From Plasmodiophora brassicae (lineage: Eukaryota; Endomyxa; Phytomyxea; Plasmodiophorida; Plasmodiophoridae), in assembly GCA_039704465.1 (NCBI GenBank), contig JASFAU010000011.1, forward strand, positions 310,001-374,000: 64,000 nucleotides of DNA, written 5' to 3'. The first letter of the stretch is position 1, and each line of letters begins with the position of its first letter. The notes under the pieces are model-generated. The model was given only the letters and a program-made list of their open reading frames with translations. It had not been told where the DNA came from and ran no database searches. The translations under genes and the position numbers were made by a program. Of this stretch, positions 20,800 through 30,980 are shown in pieces.

Positions 20800-23700
20800 A
20801 TGCGGGACGACGAGGCGAGCGCGCACGAGGCCCAGCGTCAGCCGGAGCAGCACGTGTCGATCCCGTTCGGCCATGACAGCAGGCGGCAGGCCTCGATGCG
20901 GTTCGACGCGTCCAGCAGGGTGCTGAGGGCGCCGACGTCGCCGTCGGAGCGGAACACGGTCGAGAACATGGAGTCGATCGTCGTGTTCCGCACCATGTCG
21001 ACGACGCACGCCCTGGACCTGGCCACCAAGGTCAAGCTTCAGGCCGGCGGCCACGGCAAGCACGAGGACCCTGCCGCCGCCATCCGCCAGATCACGGTGC
21101 ACCAGCTGACGCCCGACCAGGCCATCGACACGCTGGACACGAACCGCACGACGGGCCTGACGTCGTCGCAGGTGACGGCGCTGGCGAAACGCGGCAAGGT
21201 CAACCGCATCACGCCGGCGAAGTCCAACTGGATCCGCAAGGGCCTCGGGTACGTGTTCGGCGGGTTCAACAGCCTCATGTGGATCGCCATGATCGTCACG
21301 ATCCTGTCCTACTACCCGCTGGGCGAACCGGACCCGCAGATCTTCAACCTGGGCGTCGCCGTCCTCATCGGGCTGGTCATCGTCGTGTCCACCGTCTTCT
21401 ACGCCGCCGTCGACTACAACGCCAGCCAGGTCATGAAGGCGATCAAGACGCTCGTCAGCGAGTCGGCCACCGTCGTCCGCGACGGCGCCAAGATAGAGAT
21501 CAACGCGGACGACCTGCTGCCCGGCGACGTTGTCCACCTGTCGCTGGGGCAGCGCGTGCCCGCCGACCTGCGCCTGCTGGAGGTGTCGCCCGACCTGCGC
21601 TTCGACCGATCGCTGCTGACGGGCGAATCGGAGCCCATCCCGGGGTCGGTATCGATGACCGATGCGAACCCGCTGGAGACGCAGAACCTGGCCCTGTCGT
21701 CGACGTTCGTCGTCCAGGGCAGCGCCGTCGGCGTCGTGTTCGCCATCGGCGACGAGACCGTCATCGGGCGTATCTTCCACCTGTCGACGAAGCCGAAGAC
21801 GCAGAGCACGGCGCTGCAGGCCGACATCAACCGGTTCACCGTCATCGTCAGCATCATCGCCGTCCTGCTGTTCGGCCTGGCCCTGCTGTTCTGGGCGTTC
21901 TACACGCACCCGGCCCACGCCAACTTCGCCAACCTGCAGACGGCGCTGATCGACTCGATCGGCTGCCTGACGTCGATGGTGCCGCAGGGCCTGCCCGTCT
22001 GCGTCGCGCTGGCCCTGACGATCGTGGCGCGCCTCATGGCGGCCCGCAAGGTCCTCGTCAAGAACCTGTCCATCATTGAGGCGGCGGGCGCCATGTCGAT
22101 CCTGTGCTCGGACAAGACGGGGACGCTGACCCAGGGCAAGATGTTCGTCCAGGGCGTCGGCCTCGCCGACCACACGTTCGACGCCGTGCAGGACCTGAAG
22201 CAGACCGACGCCGTTCGCCTGCTGCTGCGCATCGCCTACCTGTGCAACGACGCGTCCTACGAGGAATCCGGCGACCAGAGCGCCGCCGCCGCCGCCGTCA
22301 ACGGGGGCGACCGCCCGGTTCGCGGCAACTCCACCGACGTCGCCGCCTTCAAGCTGGCGGCCGCCTGCGCCGACCTGGACGCCCTCGACGAGGCGTACAC
22401 GCGCGTCTACAACATCCCGTTCAACAGCAAGACGAAGTGGATGCTGGTGATCGTGCGGTCGGCGGCGACGGGCGACCTCGAGCTGTACATGAAGGGGGCG
22501 CCCGACATCCTCACCGGGTTCTGCACCAAGGTCGTCGGCGCCGACGGCACCGAGCGCCCGCTGACCGAGGCGCTGTCGACCCAGTTCGACCGGACGCAGG
22601 AGCGGTGGTCGCGCGACGGCCGCCGCGTCATCGTTGCCTGCTACAAGAAGCTGGCGGTGCGCGACCTGCACGCCCACGACGAGGAGTTCATGAAGAAGTT
22701 CATCGAGACGCAACTGCACGACCTGTGCATCGTCGGCCTGATGTCGATCTGCGACCCGCCGCGCGACGACGTGCCCAGCGCGGTCGGCGCCATGCGGGGC
22801 GCCGGCGTACGCGTCTGCATGGTCACCGGCGACTTCCGCCTGACGGCCGAGGCCATCGCCCGCCAGGTCGGCATCGTGACGTCGGCGCAGGTCGAGGACC
22901 TGCAGGCGATGCGGTCGCAGCGGGACCTGTACACGCGGGCGGGCGCCCTGTCCCTGCCCGACATGAAACCGGCGGACGGGCAGGCGCACCGGGCCGTCGT
23001 GCTGACCGGCGAGGACGTCTGCAACCTGGAGCCGCAGGACTGGAACGTCATCGCCACGTTCTACGACGAGATCGTCTTCGCGCGCACCACCCCGGAACAG
23101 AAGATGCTGATCGTGCAGCAGTTCCAGAGACGCGGCGACAACGTCGTCGCCGTCACCGGCGACGGCGTCAACGACGCGCCGGCGCTGAAGACGGCCGACG
23201 TCGGCCTGGCCATGGGCGCCGGCAGCGACGTCGCCAAGGAGGCCGCCCAGGTCGTCCTGCTCAACAACGACTTCGCGTCCATCCCGATTGCCATCGAGGT
23301 TAGGAGCGCGCGCGCGCGTGTGTGTGTGTGTGTGCCGCCCCGCCGTGCTGAGCGAATCGTGCTGCTATGTGTGTATGTGCAGAACGGGCGCCTGGTGTTC
23401 GAGAACCTGCGCAAGGTGACGCTGTACGTGATGCCGGCCGGGTCGTACACGGAGCTGATGGCCGTCCTGTCGAACGTGTTCCTGGGCATGCAGATCCCGC
23501 TGACCGCCTACCAGCAGGTCATCTTCTCCATCGTCCACGACGTCACCATGTCGATCTCGCTCATGTTCGAGAAGCCCGAGTCCGACCTGATGCGGCAGAA
23601 GCCGAGGAACATCCGCCGGCAGCGCCTGGTCGACTGGAAGTTCTTCCTGCACATCTACGCCTTCATCGGCGTCTTCATCTGGGTCACCTCGTTCGGCATG

Positions 23701-24153
23701 TTCTTCCTGTACTGGAAGCAGAAGGGCCTGGGCATCAGCGACCTGCTCCTCCAGTTCGACCACTGGGGCAACGGCACCAACGTGGACGTCCTGAACGCCG
23801 ACCTGGCGGTCGCCCAGTCCATCTTCTACGTGACGATCACGGTGATGCAGGTCGGCAACATCCTGACGAGCCGGAACCGGCGCTCCTCGATCCTGAACTC
23901 GAACCCGTTCTGGGGCCCCCGGCAGAACAAGGCGCTGATGGTCTGCGTCGTCGTGCACGTGTTCGTCGCCCTGATGAACGTGTACGTGTCGACGGCGCCG
24001 GGCAACCCGAACATCTTCAAGTTTGGATACGTGCCCGGCGTCTTCTGGCTGTACCCGATCCCGTGCGCCATCGCCCTGATCCTCGCCGACGAGGGCCGCA
24101 AGTACATGGTTCGTAATTACCCGAGGTCGTTCTTCGCCAAAGTCGCCTGGTGA
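20800..24153 (+). CDS. P-type II cation-transporting ATPase (Na/K- or fungal IIC-like)
   Basis: Exons 20800-23298 and 23383-24153 encode 1089 aa. Start ATG 20800 (MRDDEASAHE); an in-frame ATG further upstream (20722) gives an unconserved extension. Actuator loop TGES, phosphorylation site CSDKTGTLTQ, nucleotide-domain residues, and hinge TGDGVNDAPALKTADVG are all present, with about ten TM segments. TM4 reads VPQGLP instead of the usual VPEGLP, and TM6 keeps one Asp (SIVHDV). The C-terminal four-TM block (PESDLMRQKPRN onward) is typical of IIC pumps. Nearly every codon ends in G or C, a sign of high expression or strong biased composition. The cation is not deducible; a plasma-membrane Na+ or K+ pump is the likeliest role. 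Confidence 0.92.
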   Translation: MRDDEASAHEAQRQPEQHVSIPFGHDSRRQASMRFDASSRVLRAPTSPSERNTVENMESIVVFRTMSTTHALDLATKVKLQAGGHGKHEDPAAAIRQITVHQLTPDQAIDTLDTNRTTGLTSSQVTALAKRGKVNRITPAKSNWIRKGLGYVFGGFNSLMWIAMIVTILSYYPLGEPDPQIFNLGVAVLIGLVIVVSTVFYAAVDYNASQVMKAIKTLVSESATVVRDGAKIEINADDLLPGDVVHLSLGQRVPADLRLLEVSPDLRFDRSLLTGESEPIPGSVSMTDANPLETQNLALSSTFVVQGSAVGVVFAIGDETVIGRIFHLSTKPKTQSTALQADINRFTVIVSIIAVLLFGLALLFWAFYTHPAHANFANLQTALIDSIGCLTSMVPQGLPVCVALALTIVARLMAARKVLVKNLSIIEAAGAMSILCSDKTGTLTQGKMFVQGVGLADHTFDAVQDLKQTDAVRLLLRIAYLCNDASYEESGDQSAAAAAVNGGDRPVRGNSTDVAAFKLAAACADLDALDEAYTRVYNIPFNSKTKWMLVIVRSAATGDLELYMKGAPDILTGFCTKVVGADGTERPLTEALSTQFDRTQERWSRDGRRVIVACYKKLAVRDLHAHDEEFMKKFIETQLHDLCIVGLMSICDPPRDDVPSAVGAMRGAGVRVCMVTGDFRLTAEAIARQVGIVTSAQVEDLQAMRSQRDLYTRAGALSLPDMKPADGQAHRAVVLTGEDVCNLEPQDWNVIATFYDEIVFARTTPEQKMLIVQQFQRRGDNVVAVTGDGVNDAPALKTADVGLAMGAGSDVAKEAAQVVLLNNDFASIPIAIEVRSARARVCVCVPPRRAERIVLLCVYVQNGRLVFENLRKVTLYVMPAGSYTELMAVLSNVFLGMQIPLTAYQQVIFSIVHDVTMSISLMFEKPESDLMRQKPRNIRRQRLVDWKFFLHIYAFIGVFIWVTSFGMFFLYWKQKGLGISDLLLQFDHWGNGTNVDVLNADLAVAQSIFYVTITVMQVGNILTSRNRRSSILNSNPFWGPRQNKALMVCVVVHVFVALMNVYVSTAPGNPNIFKFGYVPGVFWLYPIPCAIALILADEGRKYMVRNYPRSFFAKVAW
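23299..23382 (+). other. 84-nt intron, stop-free and in frame
   Basis: GTTAGG..GTGCAG between ..PIAIE and NGRLVFENL.. of the ATPase. Conservation of the flanking sequence (family pattern E-x-GRL-x-F-x-NL) shows it must be removed. It is 28 codons without a stop, so retention would insert a Cys/Val-rich segment just before TM5. Confidence 0.85.
23306..23334 (+). repeat. (GC)n(GT)n dinucleotide microsatellite in intron
   Basis: About six GC units run directly into about eight TG units inside the ATPase intron. This alternating purine-pyrimidine tract is prone to length variation and to Z-DNA. Confidence 0.85.
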
Positions 24154-24244
24154 ACGGGCCGACCCGATTCCGACCGACGTCGAACGAGGAATGGCGTGCC
24201 GTCCTACCCATACAATGCAGACGATTGCACACACACCGTTCCGT

Positions 24245-25642
24245 TCAGCACTGGTCGGCTTTTAGCAGGTCGCTGGTCGTGGTGACGCCTTCGGGGGCGG
24301 CCTGCCTGCCGCTGGCGACGCCGTCGAATCGGGGAGATGCAAGCTCGAGCCAGGGAAGCACGGCGTCGGTGCCGCACCCAGAATCGTGAACCGTCGAGAG
24401 CCCGTCGGCGAGCACCGTCCAGACCTGCGTTGCCGTTTCAGGGCCATGAATTGTTGTCAAATGCGCATTACAGCAGACCTGGGTTGCGTCCAGCCAGACA
24501 TCGGGCGTGTGGCTGCTCCTGCACTTGTACTCGGGGAGCGGGTCCTAGCGGCGGCGCACACAGGTCAGCACAGCAGTGGAGTGCGACGGGGCAGGCGCCT
24601 GACTGTTATGATCCGCCCTCTGCACATGGCTGAGATCTTGGTTGCGTTCGACGTGACATGCACAATGCCGACGGACACGATTTCGTTTCGCGCCGGATTG
24701 CACACTCCAACGACAACGGCGCGTACCCGGCGTCCCCCGTCACTGAAGAACGCACCTGCAGTAGGGTCGCGATCAGAGGATGGCAAGGCTCCACAAAGAT
24801 CGCACCTGGGCGCACCCATCGGGATGACTCGTGCCAGGACGGGCCTCTTCGTGGACACGGTAGCAACGGCGACCGTTCCAATGTCATCAAGCGCCACATG
24901 GCCTTGAGACAGGTTTCGGGAGCGGGCACGTCTGATGAGCGCTGTCGTCAAGCCGGCAAGACCAGCAAGGACTCCGAGCAATGTCACAACAATGTGGACG
25001 ACGGAAGCGCTGCCGACGGCCATGTCGGAACCCGCTGGAACAGGGTCGTCCGCCGAGGCGTGCATGCGAATCCGGACGCTGTGCACCGCCTTGGGTAACA
25101 TGACCCTGACGAGGAACACATCGGCAAGGTGCACGTATAGCGTCATGTTGAGCGCCGTGCCGGATTCGAACGTCATTCGCTTGATCCGATACGATCGGGA
25201 CATCCGGTCCCACCGCCTGTCGGTCACCATTTCGTCCCATTCGCCAGCGGGGACCGCCGTCAGATTCGGGTTCAACGTGAACAACCGGGCCCGGACCGTG
25301 TTCAGCGTCTCGGCCGTCACATCAGCGGGCGCTTTGTTCGCTGCCAAACCAATCGCCGGCAGATTTCAGACCATCGCTGACTATTCCGCATGCTGTCCCA
25401 GACGACGACCCACCTGTGAAGACCTCCAGCGATTCGAGAACGTGGCCACGCGCGTCAATGACAAACTGCACCTGGTATGCCCTCGATCCCATGCTACAGT
25501 TGCGAACGGCATCATCCCCCACACAGTCGTAGGCGCGCCCGTCGTCCGGCGACCAGACCACGAGACCGGTTGCCGGCGGCACCGCCACCGCGGCAACGGC
25601 CACGATGGCCAGCAGGCCCATATCCGCGAACAGGACCGCCAT
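24245..25642 (-). CDS. Orphan type I membrane protein
   Basis: Start ATG 25642 gives a signal peptide (MAVLFADMGLLAIVAV). The ectodomain continues after a GTGGGT..TTGGCAG intron that joins LEVFT to ANKAPADV. It has conserved-looking segments (PAGEWDEMVTDRRWDR) and ends at one TM (VVHIVVTLLGVLAGLAGL). The cytoplasmic part includes CDLCG and, after at least one more intron, PLPEYKCRSSHTPD to the stop at 24245. The exon between about 24900 and 24560 is not fully resolved. I recognise no family. Confidence 0.55.
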
Positions 25643-25793
25643 CGGCCGCTGCTCGCCGGGACGATGATAGGTACCTAATGCGGGTTTACGCCGAAGAGTT
25701 TTATGGGAAGAGCGCGCCAATCCGCACCCAGACGGCGTCCTAATCAGTCGCCACCCCGACTGCGTTGCGGCCCGTTGGTGTTGCGCCTGCCCC

Positions 25794-27370
25794 TCAATTG
25801 GACGTGCGCTTGCCGCTTTCCGAGTTCGACTGACGGTGCGATGGGAAACGTGGAGTGTGGATCGTATGGAGGACGGCCTGCTCGTTCTGTCGCGCGACGA
25901 AGGCGTTCCAGGCGGCGGGCTGGGCCTGCTTGAACCTGTCGAGCGAGTTGACCTCCATCAGCTGCAGGATGACGTGGGCGGCGGCCGCGAACAGGTCCGG
26001 CTTAAAGGCCGAATCGTTCACAGTCCCGTCGTCGTTGAATGCGGCTGTCCTGAAGAAGGCCGACATCGGCGATGGGATGTTCACCTCGAGTGGCGCATCC
26101 GGCGACAGGTACGTGGTGAAGATGGCCGTCGCCCGGCGGCGCGACTCCTCGCTGTTCACGAAGAACTCTTTGCGGAATTCGTAGGCATCGCGGAAGAACA
26201 GGACGTTCTCCACTGCAAATTCGGTTTTCATGTGGTCTCTGAATTTGAACGGTGGTGAGCGCCGCATGCGCCGGCGCGAATGTCGCTGTGCAAGGGCGTA
26301 CCTGAACGCCGCGAAACCTTCCGGTGTCTTCAGCAGCGCCTCCAGCTGTATGCTGGGGTTGTGTGTCACCGGTAACGTCTCCGCGTTCCTCTTGTACGTT
26401 TGCCAAATCGGAACGCACACGGACCTGCAACCGCTCCGGTCAACGTTCAGCAGGTACGGCAAGGGTGTTCGGCCCTACATGACGATAATGTAGTTGGCCA
26501 CGAGGACGAGGACGGCCAAGGAGTAGTTGAACTTGTCGCCAAACGCGGAATTGATTGGCGCCTGGAAGAAGACGAACTGAATGCCACCGACGACGGCGGC
26601 CATCCCGATCCGCTTGAGCAGGATCTTCACGCCAAACGCGTCCACGACGATCCGCCTACCGTCATCATCAGTCATACGCACGGTGGCCCGTGTCTGTGTT
26701 GACGGGTGGGTACAGCTTCCACGACAGAAGGAGCAGCAAGATGAAGCTGAACATTGATTTGTAAACGGCGACGCCGATCAATACGCTTGCGTCGTTGCCG
26801 ACGACGACCTTCACGTCGTGGTACGTCAGGTTGAACAAGTCAGGGTGACTGACGCAATATATGATCTGGAATGCTAGCGTCGCTAGCCAGCTGACAGCTA
26901 TGAACGTGACGGCAAACTGCCACTTCATCAGCCATGCCGATGCGCGAAGCTGCCAGGTTGTCCAGCGTGACGTCGCCGCGTTCAGCTTGAGCATCTTGTC
27001 GGCCCGATTGAACGCCGCGAAGAGCGACAGCGCAATGACGATCTAGCGGGCGATGTGAGGCGCGTCGTCATGACGATGCGACGGCTCGGGTTCTTACGTA
27101 AGTGTCGCAGCAGGGCGAGGCCACCGACAGGAGGATGGCCTGGTCCAGGAACACGCTGATATAGCTGGACACCGGGTACTGCAGGCAGCTCCATATCGCC
27201 CAACCGCTCAGGAAGCAGTTGGCGAACAGGAAGTGCACCGGCAGTCGCTGTTTGACCGGCGTGCAGTCCATTCGCCGCCAGTACCACCCCAGCGCTATCG
27301 GATGGAACACCATCTGCACAGCGCTGAACGCCGTCCACACGTACACGGCTGTCTCGGTAATCGCCACCAT
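25794..27370 (-). CDS. Seven-TM protein with C-terminal RGS domain
   Basis: Start ATG 27370. Exons carry a first TM (VYVWTAFSAVQMVF), further TM helices around 27240-27010, two more (FAVTFIAVSWLATLAFQIIY, and a block ending LLLLLSWKL) and a last pair around 26640-26490. The C terminus (about 26450-25794) is an RGS box: LLKTPEGFAAFRYAL, then EFAVENVLFFRDAYEF, IPSPMSAFF, then a helical end. One checked splice joins SWKL to RIVVDAFG by GTACCC..GGTAG. 7TM-RGS fusions act as GTPase accelerators for G-alpha, as plant RGS1 does. The exact TM count depends on unresolved joins near 27080-27000. A G-alpha gene lies at the right edge of the window. Confidence 0.78.
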
Positions 27371-27704
27371 GGCTACCGAGTGAGACTATGGAGTAACATC
27401 GCTATCGTCGACCGTACTATTCTATGGCTCGGGCGGATGGCCAATCGTCAAGAGCGCGCGCGTATCGAAACAGTGCCAATAAGAACGTACGTTCAAAGTT
27501 CAAACGTCGACGATGCGGGAACGCCCGCCGCTGACTGCAGCAGTGGCCGACCAGATTCCACACAGTGTCGTCGACAGCTCAGCTAGTCACACTTGATATT
27601 GGGTGGGGCCGTCATTGGCCACCCGCCTGTGCCTGGACGGGCAGGGGCAGAGCGCGCGCGTGGCCATTCGTGAATCACCGAACGCCGCCCCGCGCCAAGC
27701 GAAC
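27371..27704. promoter_or_regulatory. Divergent intergenic region: 7TM-RGS (-) and copper ATPase (+)
   Basis: The 334 bp between the two ATGs must contain both promoters. No clear TATA box was seen. Confidence 0.4.
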
Positions 27705-30700
27705 ATGTCGGTCGTCGCCGTCGCCATCGACGAGGACCTGACGGACGTCTCGGACGAGCTGTCGTCGTCGAGCGATGACGAGACGCCGGTGGTGAAGGAG
27801 CGGCAGATGGCGTTGCAGGTTTCGGGGATGACCTGCGGCGTCTGTTCTGGGGCGGTCGAACGCGCCCTGCTCTCCATCGACGGGGTTCGTGAAGCCCATG
27901 TCAACCTCGTGACGGGGCGGGCGCTCGTCGTTTGCACCACCACCGACGTATCCGTATCGCAATGCTGCGATACGGTCGAAGCCATCGGGTACGATTGTGT
28001 GCCCGGCGACAACGGCGACACGAACGCCGGCCTGGGGCGGATCACGTTCCCGCATCCGATCCAGGACTGGCACCTGGAGGTGATCTGTGCGGTGCCCGGC
28101 GCCATCTCCGTCGAGCGCATCCCGTCGTCCCACGACGTCCAGCTGGTGTACGACCCTGCAACGTGCCGCGTGCGACACGTTCTGGCCGCGCTGGCCCAGT
28201 CGGGCGTTCACGATTGCAGGCGCGTGGCGGGCAGCGCCGCCGCCACCGACAACCTTATGCGATCGTCGAACGAGGACCACGACTCGAAACGGTTGCTGCA
28301 CCAGCTGGTGTACGCCATGGCGCTAACGCTGCCGATGGGCCCGATCTGCATGATGCCGTCGTTCAAGGTCAAAGCCGTTCAGCAATGCTCGGTGGGGACA
28401 CTGCTCCTGGCGCTGCTGGCAACGCCGGTCCAGTTCGTCATCGGCCGGACGTTCTACAGGCGTGCGTCCCATGCCCTTCGATCTGGGACGCCCACCATGG
28501 ACGTTCTTGTCGTTCTGGGCACGACGGCCGCCTACGCCTATTCTCTGTTCTCATTGCTGGCCATGCTGTCCAGTGTGGACACAGAGGTACCCGACTGCCC
28601 CATACTACCGCCGTATCGTGATGCCTGACGGGTTGCAGGACGAGTTGCCGACCTTCTTCGAATCGTCAGCGCTGCTGATCACGTTCGTCCTGCTGGGGAA
28701 GTACCTGGAGATGCACGCGAAGCAAGCAACGCGGTCGGCGTTACGAGGCATGATGCAATTGGCACCGTCGCATGCAGTGTTGCTGGACAACCCCGACCTG
28801 AACCTTGCCGGGCGCCAGACCCAGATCGACGTGTCCCTGCTGGAGGCCGACGACCATGTCGTCGTGCACGCCGGCGCTGCGTTCCCTGGCGACGGCGTAA
28901 TTGTGGTGGGAGAGACCGCGGTCAACGAGGCCGTGTTCACGGGCGAATCGTCGCCGGTCCCCAAGGCCAACGGCGACATGGTCCTGAGCGCCACGACGAA
29001 CATTGACGCCGTCGTCGTCGTGCGTCTGACGAAGACGGGCGCCGATACGGCTCTGGGGCAGATGATACGAACCGTCGAGGACGCGCAGGCCAGACGGGCT
29101 CCGATCCAGGCCCAGGCCGATAAGGTCGCCGCCATATTCGTTCCCGGTGTCGTCACGCTATCGATGCTGACGTTCATCATCTGGTACGCGCTCCTAAAGA
29201 CGGGTGTATTCCCCGCGGAAGCGAAGGTCGGTGCTCTCTTCGCCACGACATCCAGGTCACGACTGACATCCGGTGCAGGTCCCTCCCCACGTCGATGACT
29301 TCCTGTTCGCATTCATGTTCGCGATCTCGGTGACGGTCATATCGTGCCCATGCGCGCTGGGATTAGCGACGCCGACGGCGGTCATGGTGGCGACCGGGGT
29401 CGCTGCCAGGCTCGGCATCTTGATCAAGGGCGGCGCTGTGCTGGAGGCGGCGTCCAAGGCCACCGTGGTCCTGTTCGACAAGACGGGCACGCTGACTGTA
29501 GGCGCCCCACACGTTGTATCGTGCGATCTGGACCCATCTCGCACGGCCGACTGGGTCTGGAGCATGGTCGGATGCGCCGAGTTGCAGTCGGAGCACCCGG
29601 TCGGGCGCGCCCTGTACTCGACGGCGCTCGGGCGCATCGGCTGCGGGCACATCCTGCCTCCGGCCCAGTTCACAGCCCGCACCGGTGCCGGCGTCCGAGC
29701 CGAAACGAAGTCGGGCGACGACATTGTGATCGGGTCCAAGCAATGGCTGGGGCAGAACGACGTGACCTGGGCGGACGCCGACACATGGATCGCGGCGGCC
29801 ATCGACCGATGCGACCAGCAAGGCCAGTCGCATGTGATCGTCGCGGTTAACGGGGCGCCCTGTGCCGTCATCGGACTAGCGGACGCCTGCAAGCCGGAAG
29901 CCCCCGACGTCGTCGCCCACCTCGACCGCATGGGCATCCATTCGTACATCGTCACCGGGGACAACGACCGCGTCGCGGGCGCCATTGCCCGACAGGTCGG
30001 GATACGACTTGATCGGACCTGCAGTCAGCAGCTGCCGATGGGCAAGGCGCAGATCGTTGAGGAGCTGCAACGACAGGTACAAGCCCTGCGCACTGGTGGC
30101 TTGTGTGCTGCGCGCTCACCGTAGTCTGGCCACAGGGGCATGTGGTCGCGTTTGTGGGCGACGGCATCAACGATTCGTTGGCGCTGACGACGGCGGACGT
30201 CGGCATTGCGTTGGGCTGCGGCGCCGATGTGGCCATGGCCGCCGCCGATATCGTCCTGATGAAGTCGTCGCTGATCGAGGTGGTCACCGCCCTGGACCTG
30301 TCGTCGCGGGCGATGAATCGTATCCGCCTCAACCTGATACTGGCCGTTGTCTATAACATGCTGGCGATACCGGGCGCTGCCGGCCTGTTCTATCCGTTCT
30401 TCCATCGAGCCATGCCCCCGGTTGTGGCAGGCGCCGCCATGGCAGCGTCGTCCGTCTCGGTCGTTCTGTCTTCGCTCCTGCTCGACAGCTACAAGGCGCC
30501 GTCCGTGCACACCTCGCATGCGCGCATCGGCAAACGGGACCCGCACCGACTGTCGGCGGACGCGGCCCTAGCCGACGACGACGCAGGAGAACGGCAACTG
30601 CTGATGCCGACGCAGAAGCGGGTGTTGTCCGCATCGGGCAAGATTCCCATGATTCTGGGCCGGCGGCGAACCTCCTCGAACGTGCCCCTGGTGACACCCA

Positions 30701-30723
30701 GAAGTAAAGTCTCTCCATTGTAG
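27705..30723 (+). CDS. P1B-type copper-transporting ATPase
   Basis: ATP7/CCC2-like. Start ATG 27705 is the first in the frame. After an acidic N terminus, one heavy-metal domain has the ligand motif GMTCGVC. A second ferredoxin-like repeat ([10 protein letters not shown] to about residue 175) lacks CxxC. Core motifs are all present: TGES, the metal-site CPC (VISCPCALG), [21 protein letters not shown] and [10 protein letters not shown]. Three introns were placed in phase: GTACCC..TTGCAG (near 28589-28640), GTCGGT..GTGCAG (near 29227-29278) and GTACAA..CCACAG (near 30077-30138). The tail after TM8 is Ser/Arg-rich. It should load copper into the secretory pathway, where the multicopper oxidase of this window would need it. 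Confidence 0.93.
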
Positions 30724-30980
30724 GGTCGTACAGCAAACATAGGTGAATTGTCGTCACCAGCTCAGGCATCACAGCAAGCAGTTAGGCCTCATGGATGCTC
30801 CAGGCGGAAAGTTCGGCCTGCTGGGTCTGGAACTAAGAATAGCAGCGCCTGCAGAGCGAAGTTGCCGTGGGTCCGCAGGCAGCAGCTGGCAGGCCGGGGT
30901 CAGCTCACAAACAACAGGATTCGGGTCGTCCAGCGCTGACCTTCCACCGGCGGACGCTGCCCGTGCACAGCCAGCCTGCC

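Noticed and set aside
20767..22989. 740-codon open frame on the minus strand
   Set aside because: It is the antisense of the P-type ATPase. The G/C-ending codons of the real gene leave few stops on the other strand; the product is Arg/Gly/Asp/Val-rich with no motifs.
22104..23303. 399-codon plus frame inside the ATPase gene
   Set aside because: Shifted frame of the conserved ATPase, extremely Arg/Gly-rich, no independent features.
23365..24234. 289-codon minus frame
   Set aside because: Antisense of the ATPase C terminus; same composition artefact.
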